Shown here piece by piece: positions 57,899-64,000 of a DNA stretch of 64,000 nucleotides. Position 1 is the first letter of the stretch. Each line of letters opens with the position of its first letter. A program made the translations under genes and the position numbers. The stretch spans positions 372,001 through 436,000 of the forward strand of contig JAXGXQ010000001.1 of NCBI GenBank assembly GCA_040772685.1, written 5' to 3'. Source of the stretch: JAXGXQ01 sp040772685. Lineage in GTDB: Bacteria; Bacillota; Clostridia; Saccharofermentanales; UBA5734. Below the pieces are notes generated by a model, which was not told the origin of the DNA, ran no database searches, and saw nothing but the letters and a program-made list of their open reading frames with translations.

Positions 57899-60703
57899 TT
57901 ATAAAGCTTCCTCTTCAGCCGGCGGTTCAGGTTCCGACTCGCCTTCTGCAATTTTACAGTTATACCATGTGTCGCCCTGGTCAATATCGATCAGCAGCGG
58001 CACTTTTAGTTCGACAACATTTTCCATTACGCGACGCATCAGCTCCCTGACACGTTCTACCTCTGCCAGCGGTGCTTCTACTATCAGCTCATCATGCACC
58101 TGCAAAATCAGCCGGGCTTTAAAGCCCTGTTTGCGCAACTCACGGTCGAGCCGCACCATGGCGATTTTAATCAGATCCGCCGCGGTACCCTGCAGAGGCA
58201 TATTCATCGCGGCACGTTCACCAAAATTACGCTGATTGCGGTTGGCTGACTTCAGCTCGTGCATATAGCGGCGACGTCCCAGGATAGTCTCAACATAACC
58301 TTTTTCATAAGCCGCGGCAATCAATCCGTCCAGGTATTTGCGGACTTCCGGATAGCGTGCGTCATACTCGCTGATATATTTGTGGGCTTCCTTAACTGGA
58401 ATGCCCAGGCTGCGGGCCAGGCCGAAATCCGAGACACCGTAGACGATGCTGAAATTAACAGTTTTGGCGATGGAGCGCTGTTCGCGAGTTACCTGCTCTG
58501 CTGTCACGCCAAACAATCCGGTTGCTGTTGTAGTATGAATATCTTCACCTTTAGCAAAAGCTTCGATCATCGCAGGATCACCAGATAAATGAGCCAGCAG
58601 GCGCAGCTCAATTTGCGAGTAGTCAGCATCGACAAGCAGCCAGCCAGCAGGTGCGGCAAAAGCCTTTCTGATCTGATTCCCTACGCTCATGCGAATGGGA
58701 ATATTCTGCAGGTTCGGTTCAGTACTGGAAAGCCTGCCGGTGCTGGTCTGTACCTGATTCAGTGTTGTGTGCACCCGGTTGTCACGCGGGTCTATCAGTT
58801 TTTCCAGCCCCTCGATAAAAGTCGACAGCAACTTGCTCAATAATCTGTATTCAATAATCAACGGAACGATGTCATGTTGGTTGACGAGACCTTCCAGAAT
58901 GTCAGCGCTGGTAGAATAATTGCCGCTGGCACTACGCCGTCCTGCTGGAAGCCCCAACTCTTCGAACAGTACCTCACCCAGCTGTTTGGGCGAGTTAATA
59001 TTGAATTTGCGGCCGCTGTAGCCGAATATTGCTGTCTTTAATTCTTCCAGCCGCTCACTGAATTGTTGATTCAGATCTTGCAGCATACCTGAATCAACAT
59101 GTACGCCATATCTCTCGATAGCGGCCAGCACAGCTACCAACGGCATTTCTACATCCCAGGTAAGTTTTTCGATATTCTGTTCTCTTGTTTCCTTTATCTG
59201 CAATAAGGAAATTTCGCGAATCAGGCAGCTGTTTGTTGCCAGAAACTGACGCTGTTCCTGCAAATGTTCCTGTTCATAGGTCTCTAAATGTGCTTTGTCT
59301 CCTACAACGATCTGCCCTGACTCAACTAAAGAATTTGCCTGTTCCTTGACAGGCTGATTTAACATAAAAGTCTTTCCAGTCATGCGTTCGTATAAACGAG
59401 GCCAATCAGGCCGGCCATCCATGGTATTAAGCAGGTATGCTGATATCATTACATCATGGTATCTAGGCATGGCGATTAAGTCATAGTCGGCGTTATTCAG
59501 ATTTATATTACGCAACTGAGCTTTTAAATCGAAGCCGGCTATCACACCAGAAAACTTGCCTAGCAGCAACAGCGCCTCCCGGACTTCGGCAACACAAAAG
59601 GTAGATTCGTCGGGGAAATTCACCAGCAAACCAGCTTCAGGATCAATTTCCACGCTGATCAGCTCTGCAGGCTGCGGTGCCAGACCTGACATCCGAGCAG
59701 TAATATCAGCTTCAAGCTCACGGTTAAAATCATTGATCCGGGCAGCAAATTTCTCTAAATCCCAGAGTTCGTAAACCGCGGCTGCTTCGAGTTCTGCCAG
59801 TGTTTTCGCAGTCTGTTTCTCAGCGGTCAACCCCAGTTTGTCTATTAAGGTGCGAAAACCAAGGCGTGATAATATTGCATAAGCGGCTTCGTTGTCCGGC
59901 TCCATGACTTTAAAATCATCAATTAATGCAGGTACTTGCGCTGTTTGGCAGATACGGGCCAGATCGCGTGACAAAAAAGCCATATCCCGCCCTGCTTCCA
60001 GCTTCTTAGCCTGAGCCGGGCGAATCTGGTCCAGCGAGTTATAAATATTTTCCAGTGAGCCAAACTCAGCCATAAGCGCCATCGCACTTTTTTCACCAAT
60101 GCCGCGCACCCCTGGAATATTATCGGACGGATCACCCATTAAGGCTTTGAAATCAACGAATTGTTCAGGTTTAATGCCATAGCGTTCAACAACAGCGGCT
60201 TCGTCGTAATATTCTATCTCGGTACGGCCGGCGCGGGAAACAGGTTGAACAATTTTTACGTGGTCTGTCACCAGCTGAAAGCTGTCTTTGTCGCCAGTCA
60301 GGATGCTGACCTCGTACCCCTGTTCGGCGCCCAGTCTGGCGTAAGTTCCAATCAGGTCGTCAGCCTCGAAGCCTTCAAGATCACAGTGTGGAATTTGCAA
60401 AGCATCCAGAATTTCCCCCAGAAGCGGCGCTTGGATCGACAGGTCGTCCGGCATCGGTTTACGCGTGCCTTTGTAGTCGGTAAACATGTCGTGCCGGAAC
60501 GTAGCTTCAGGACGATCAAAAGCGACCATTACATGAGTTGGCTGAATTTCTTCCAAAAAGCGGTAATACATATTGAAAAATACAAAAAGCGCGCCGGTTG
60601 GTGTCCCGTCGGCCGCTGTAAGGTTTTGCCGCCCGTATAGTCCATAAAAGGCGCGATGGAGTATGCTGAATGCGTCAACCAGCAAAAATCTGCCTGCAGA
60701 CAA
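57899..60703 (-). CDS. polA: DNA polymerase I
   Basis: Gap-filling polymerase with 5' nuclease. N-terminal 5' nuclease domain with ALMGDPSDNIPGVRGIGEK near residue 185, vestigial 3'-5' exonuclease domain, and polymerase domain with DYSQIELRLLAHLSGD and HDELIVEAP. The proofreading motif DxE of Exo I appears as ADITARMSG, so that activity is probably lost, as in Bacillus. I start at TTG 60703, seven bases after GGAGGG; the 15-base longer TTG frame would translate the ribosome site. 934 residues. It follows the anti-sigma gene. Confidence 0.95.
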   Translation of the reverse strand: MSAGRFLLVDAFSILHRAFYGLYGRQNLTAADGTPTGALFVFFNMYYRFLEEIQPTHVMVAFDRPEATFRHDMFTDYKGTRKPMPDDLSIQAPLLGEILDALQIPHCDLEGFEADDLIGTYARLGAEQGYEVSILTGDKDSFQLVTDHVKIVQPVSRAGRTEIEYYDEAAVVERYGIKPEQFVDFKALMGDPSDNIPGVRGIGEKSAMALMAEFGSLENIYNSLDQIRPAQAKKLEAGRDMAFLSRDLARICQTAQVPALIDDFKVMEPDNEAAYAILSRLGFRTLIDKLGLTAEKQTAKTLAELEAAAVYELWDLEKFAARINDFNRELEADITARMSGLAPQPAELISVEIDPEAGLLVNFPDESTFCVAEVREALLLLGKFSGVIAGFDLKAQLRNINLNNADYDLIAMPRYHDVMISAYLLNTMDGRPDWPRLYERMTGKTFMLNQPVKEQANSLVESGQIVVGDKAHLETYEQEHLQEQRQFLATNSCLIREISLLQIKETREQNIEKLTWDVEMPLVAVLAAIERYGVHVDSGMLQDLNQQFSERLEELKTAIFGYSGRKFNINSPKQLGEVLFEELGLPAGRRSASGNYSTSADILEGLVNQHDIVPLIIEYRLLSKLLSTFIEGLEKLIDPRDNRVHTTLNQVQTSTGRLSSTEPNLQNIPIRMSVGNQIRKAFAAPAGWLLVDADYSQIELRLLAHLSGDPAMIEAFAKGEDIHTTTATGLFGVTAEQVTREQRSIAKTVNFSIVYGVSDFGLARSLGIPVKEAHKYISEYDARYPEVRKYLDGLIAAAYEKGYVETILGRRRYMHELKSANRNQRNFGERAAMNMPLQGTAADLIKIAMVRLDRELRKQGFKARLILQVHDELIVEAPLAEVERVRELMRRVMENVVELKVPLLIDIDQGDTWYNCKIAEGESEPEPPAEEEAL

Positions 60704-60707
60704 TATT

Positions 60708-61736
60708 TTACCCTCCAACAGTAATCAATACATAAGTCAGCTGCCGTTCCTTTTCAGTTGGCAACAGCTGCGAATACAGTGCTTCACCAAATAATTTGAC
60801 CAGAAGCGGTTGATCGCCCGGAGGAATGAGTTCCACAGTAATTTTCAACGCGTCAGGTGGAACGGAACCACGAAATGAGTCAGCAGCAGAGGTTGCTTCC
60901 GCAATCGGGTAACCCGCCAAAATAACTGCTTTTTTTACAGGCTGAGCGGCATCGGCTGGGCTGGTAAGAATACGCAATACCGAGGCATTACTAAGCAGTT
61001 GAGGCTGCAAACCCAGTTTTTCACCGCTCTTAACCAGCTTATCGAGTTCTGTCAAAGAACCGGTATATAAACGGTAACCAGGTGCTGCAACTGTTGTCGC
61101 AGCGGTTGTGCCGGCTGTAGTGCCGTAGATAGTCATGCCGCCAGCTGTTCTGGTTTCTTCAGGGGGGCGGGTGGCTGTTGCAGCGGTTGAACCTTCCTGG
61201 TTGAAGACCTGGCTGGTCTCTTGTCTGCCGCCCGTGGTATATGCCCCTGAATCATTGGCATTTGTTGGTATGCCAGCCATTGCAGCTGTTGTGGCCATGG
61301 CAAAACTGCTCTGGGTGGCTCTTTGTGAAAGCGCGACATTTCGATACACAAATACGAGGGTCACAACCATAAACACAAGCAGCAAAGCACTCGCATAACG
61401 CAGGCTTCTCTGCCTGCCTGGCTTTGACCAATAAGAACCTGTATTTGCAGCGGAATCCGCAACAGCAGTTATTTCAGTTTCTTCAGCTTCAAGCTCAGGT
61501 TCCGCATTGATGCCTGCCATAACCAATTGCGACAAACCTTCAGGAACAACCACAGCCAAACGCTGAGCCCGCAGTGGCGCGACAGCCGAGCGAGCCTTTA
61601 TGAGCAGCTCACGCTCGGCGCGACAATCAGAACAGACCTCTAGATGAGCCTGCAGCTTTATTAAACTTGCGGTATCCAGCTCATTATCTTGTTCGCGGAG
61701 CAATTCCAGTCGCCATTTATTACAAAACATTTTCAT
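60708..61736 (-). CDS. Anti-sigma factor with zinc-finger (zf-HC2) domain
   Basis: Membrane-bound partner of the ECF sigma factor upstream. The N-terminal domain has the zinc motif H31-x3-C35-x2-C38 (HLEVCSDC), a single membrane helix covers about residues 112-131, then comes a Thr/Ala/Gly-rich linker of about 85 residues and a folded outer domain of about 120 residues that I do not recognise. 342 residues. It starts five bases after the sigma stop, the usual arrangement. The signal sensed is unknown. Confidence 0.85.
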   Translation of the reverse strand: MKMFCNKWRLELLREQDNELDTASLIKLQAHLEVCSDCRAERELLIKARSAVAPLRAQRLAVVVPEGLSQLVMAGINAEPELEAEETEITAVADSAANTGSYWSKPGRQRSLRYASALLLVFMVVTLVFVYRNVALSQRATQSSFAMATTAAMAGIPTNANDSGAYTTGGRQETSQVFNQEGSTAATATRPPEETRTAGGMTIYGTTAGTTAATTVAAPGYRLYTGSLTELDKLVKSGEKLGLQPQLLSNASVLRILTSPADAAQPVKKAVILAGYPIAEATSAADSFRGSVPPDALKITVELIPPGDQPLLVKLFGEALYSQLLPTEKERQLTYVLITVGG

Positions 61737-61740
61737 TTAT

Positions 61741-62421
61741 TTAATCGCCTCCTCGCGGACAAATCGGTTTCTGTTGTTGTTTAGACGCTTCAGAAGACTG
61801 ATTGTTCCTGGGCGTGTAAGTAATAGCATCGCTGTTTTTAGGGTGTGCAGCTTCTGCGGCTCGTAATTGAATCGCCAGTTGTTGACGAGCCCGGAACAGG
61901 CGTGACTTTACAGTTCCGGCACGCAAATTCTCTAAAACAGCAATCTCCTCATACGACAAACCTTCGATATCCCGTAAGATCAGGATTTGGCGCAAATTCT
62001 CCGGCAGTTCCCCGATAGCGGCACGAACAGCTGCTATGGTTTCCTTACGGTCAAGAATTTCGTCCGGCAAATCAGCCTCATCCGCGAATTGCTGAAACAA
62101 TTCACCTTCAGCCGTTTCCAGCGGCTGGTTAAGCGAACGCTCCGGGTGTCGCTGGCGCCGACGCATTAAGTCATAGCAGGTATTGGCTGCTATGCGGTAA
62201 AGCCAGGTATAAACAGCAGATTGTTGGCGAAAATTTGCGAAGGTTCTATAGGCTTTTAAAAATGTTTCCTGAACACAATCCTGAGCATCAGACTGATTAC
62301 CCAGCATACTGAAACAAAGACCGTATAACGGGGCGCTGTAGCGCTCTGCCAGCTCAGCGAATGCTTCTTTGTCGCCGGCAGCTGCCCGGCGCAAGACCTG
62401 TGCTTCTGGGTTGTCCAGCAC
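61741..62421 (-). CDS. ECF sigma factor (RpoE/SigW-like)
   Basis: Extracytoplasmic-function sigma-70 factor. Region 2 with DAQDCVQETFLKAYRTF and YTWLYRIAANTCYDLMRRR, region 4 with LRDIEGLSYEEIAVLENLRAGTVKSRLFRARQ (in pieces: GLSYEEIAVLE, GTVKSRLFRAR). 226 residues including a polar tail of about 35. Starts at GTG with GGAGGAGGG five bases upstream. Its target genes are unknown. Confidence 0.93.
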   Translation of the reverse strand: MLDNPEAQVLRRAAAGDKEAFAELAERYSAPLYGLCFSMLGNQSDAQDCVQETFLKAYRTFANFRQQSAVYTWLYRIAANTCYDLMRRRQRHPERSLNQPLETAEGELFQQFADEADLPDEILDRKETIAAVRAAIGELPENLRQILILRDIEGLSYEEIAVLENLRAGTVKSRLFRARQQLAIQLRAAEAAHPKNSDAITYTPRNNQSSEASKQQQKPICPRGGD

Positions 62422-62440
62422 CGGAACCCTCCTCCTGGTT

Positions 62441-62466
62441 AGTTTTATAGCTTGAGTTTTATAGCT
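62441..62466 (-). repeat. Direct repeat in the ECF sigma leader
   Basis: AGCTATAAAACT occurs twice (62455-62466 and 62441-62452 on the minus strand), 14 bases apart, between the -10 box and the ribosome site of the sigma gene. Possible binding site for a regulator. Confidence 0.6.
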
Positions 62467-62478
62467 ATAGATTTAAGT

Positions 62479-62487
62479 ATTATATCA
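62479..62487 (-). promoter_or_regulatory. Extended -10 promoter for the ECF sigma operon
   Basis: TGATATAAT on the minus strand, TATAAT at 62479-62484, with GGGACA 16 bases upstream as a weak -35. No typical ECF -35 (GGAACtt or TGAAACnTTT) was seen, so self-regulation is not evident. Confidence 0.45.
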
Positions 62488-62522
62488 TAAAACAGCTTAC
62501 TGTCCCGACAAGCCAAAGGCTA

Positions 62523-62531
62523 TGCTATAAT
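62523..62531 (+). promoter_or_regulatory. Extended -10 promoter for the MFS gene
   Basis: TGCTATAAT, TATAAT at 62526-62531, 30 bases before the MFS start and without a clear -35. Confidence 0.5.
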
Positions 62532-62560
62532 TTGCTGGATAATATCAGGTAAAGGTAATT

Positions 62561-64000
62561 ATGAGTAATTTATTCACAAGACTGCGGTTTAACCGGATTC
62601 GCAGAAAAGCACGCCAGTCGGGTGACCCTGTACAGGCTTACGGTATTCTGCTGGACCAGGCAACTAAAAAAGACCTGGATCTAGCTATTGTCAGCGTTTT
62701 CATCGGGTATCTTTTTACGGTTGTAACCGGATTCCCCGGTTCTTCCCCCTTGTTTACCGCCTACCTTAAGGATGTGCTCGGGCTTTCCAACAGTGCCTAT
62801 GGGCTGGTTTTAACTGTACCTTACATTACTGTTCTGATTCAAATCCCCTATTCCTACTATGCCCGCTGCCACAACAACATCAAACCCATATTCATCTGTT
62901 TTGCCTTGATTTCCAAGCTGATGTATCTGGTGCCGGCCTTTCTGCCGCTCCTGGTCAGCGACCCTGACCCCAGGCTTTCCACAATAATCATCGCGGGCAT
63001 GATGCTGGTGGCTTCAACCAGTAACTGGATAGCCGATTCCTCACTCAATACCTGGTTTGGTTCAATAATTCCAAATCAAATCAAAGGACGCTACCTCAGT
63101 ACGCGCCAGACTGTGTTTACAATAGCCGCCCTGATTTTCTCCGTCAGCCTCACGGTGCTTTTGCCGTTTCTGAATGATTATCCGGGCAAGTACACTCTCT
63201 TGTTTTCACTTGGAGTTGCCTTTGGCTGTATTGATATTCTGATCTTTTTCGGAATCAGGGCTCCATCAGATTGTGTAAATCCGTATTTTGTTGCCCCTGA
63301 TATGAAAGGCTCGTTCAATTTAACCCAGTTTCTCAAGCCGTTCCGCGACAAACGCTATCGTGATTACCTGCTTTTCGCCACTTCCTGGAGTTTTGCCATC
63401 AATCTGGCCGGACCATATTTTAATATTTATTTGTTAGAAGATATGCGCGCGCCGCTCGCAATGCAAACAATCCTGCAGCAGATAATCGGTTTTGTCGCCA
63501 CAATACTATTTATGCGCCGGATAGGCAGGCTTAACGATTCTTTTGGCTTCAAGCCGATTCTCCAGCTCTCCTGCATCGTGCAGGCAATTTCCCCACTGAC
63601 GTGGCTGTTCACAACACCGGCAAACTATGGAATTATTGGCATCAGCAACTTTTTTGCCGGGATTTTCGGTCCGGCAATTGATCTGGCAATTCTTAGCCTG
63701 GCAATTTTCCTGGCTCCAAATGAAGACAGAATCACTTATCTGGCTGGTAAAAATGTCACAACGGCATTACTGGGCTTCGTGCCCGCCACCATGCTGGGCG
63801 GCTTTCTTTCCGACAGTTTGCAGCCGGTCATCGCCAATGCTGATATCCACTTTTTTGCTGGCCACACCTTTACGGCATTCCATGTACTTGTGCTGCTCTC
63901 CGCCGGTTTGCGGGCATTTACAGCACTGGTTTTCCTGCCGCGCTTACGTGAAGCGGAAGACACAACAGGGATCAGCTTGACTTTGAAGGAAGTTGGTTCG
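62561..64000 (+). CDS. Major facilitator superfamily transporter (3' partial)
   Basis: Open frame from ATG 62561 to the end of the window, 480 codons with no stop. A cytoplasmic start of about 40 residues rich in Arg and Lys is followed by about twelve hydrophobic helices (for example LAIVSVFIGYLFTVVTGF near residue 46 and FATSWSFAINLAGPYF in the second half), an MFS layout. Between the two halves lies a polar segment with MKGSFNLTQFLKPFRDKRYR. Substrate unknown. Divergent from the sigma operon. Confidence 0.75.
   Translation, partial: MSNLFTRLRFNRIRRKARQSGDPVQAYGILLDQATKKDLDLAIVSVFIGYLFTVVTGFPGSSPLFTAYLKDVLGLSNSAYGLVLTVPYITVLIQIPYSYYARCHNNIKPIFICFALISKLMYLVPAFLPLLVSDPDPRLSTIIIAGMMLVASTSNWIADSSLNTWFGSIIPNQIKGRYLSTRQTVFTIAALIFSVSLTVLLPFLNDYPGKYTLLFSLGVAFGCIDILIFFGIRAPSDCVNPYFVAPDMKGSFNLTQFLKPFRDKRYRDYLLFATSWSFAINLAGPYFNIYLLEDMRAPLAMQTILQQIIGFVATILFMRRIGRLNDSFGFKPILQLSCIVQAISPLTWLFTTPANYGIIGISNFFAGIFGPAIDLAILSLAIFLAPNEDRITYLAGKNVTTALLGFVPATMLGGFLSDSLQPVIANADIHFFAGHTFTAFHVLVLLSAGLRAFTALVFLPRLREAEDTTGISLTLKEVGS

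Noticed and set aside
1..64000. Mobile elements, CRISPR, phage or defence genes
   Set aside because: No transposase, integrase, repeat-spacer array, toxin-antitoxin pair or restriction gene was seen; gene order is that of a conserved core chromosome.

Overview
The window is a dense, almost gap-free stretch of bacterial chromosome of balanced base composition, and nearly all of it is housekeeping genes. Gene order and content point to a Clostridia-type member of the Firmicutes. Reasons: the acpP-rnc-smc-ftsY-ylxM-ffh-rpsP-khpA-rimM-trmD-rplS-ylqF-rnhB-yraN run; the dnaG-sigA-trmK-nif3 run; a tgt-yajC-SCIFF peptide-SCIFF maturase run (SCIFF is a hallmark of Clostridia); strong AGGAGG ribosome sites; and a Bacillus-type LexA box in front of recA. 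The genus cannot be fixed. The purM-like gene is of the form familiar from Bacteroidetes, which suggests a divergent lineage or old transfer.

Layout: 1-3.4 kb holds the end of a membrane protein gene, purB and a class I aminotransferase. 3.5-19.6 kb, read on the minus strand, holds translation, SRP, chromosome and lipid genes (recA, recX, rimO, pgsA, acpP, rnc, smc, ftsY, ylxM, ffh, rpsP, khpA, rimM, trmD, rplS, ylqF, rnhB, yraN). 19.7-29.2 kb holds proC, rnhA, a NUDIX hydrolase, ftsK, ygiQ, cinA and murJ. 29.3-33.1 kb is looser: tRNA-Trp with its own promoter and terminator, a large GH2 beta-galactosidase homologue whose active-site motifs are all replaced, and tRNA-Pro. 33.1-36.1 kb is rpsO and pnp with structured leaders. 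36.1-42.3 kb is dnaG, sigA, a trmK broken by an in-frame stop, nif3, RNase P RNA and purM-like. 42.4-47.5 kb is a membrane protein of unknown role, the SCIFF pair, yajC, tgt and queA. 47.6-49.3 kb is dapA-dapB on the plus strand. 49.4-57.9 kb is trmFO, topA, dprA, comM, ychF and coaE. 57.9-62.4 kb is polA and an ECF sigma/anti-sigma pair. The last 1.4 kb is the start of an MFS transporter running off the end.

No mobile element, CRISPR array, phage gene or defence system was found. The most unusual items are the GH2 pseudo-enzyme, the nonsense-split trmK, two candidate leaderless mRNAs (ylxM and queA), a 39-bp in-frame duplication of the 3' end of smc including its stop codon, a 105-residue Arg/Gly/Asp-rich tail on PNPase, and structured leaders before pnp and rpsO. 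Adjacent genes often touch or overlap by 1-14 bases, which implies translational coupling in long operons. The promoters and terminators listed were found by eye from consensus spacing and hairpin pairing.
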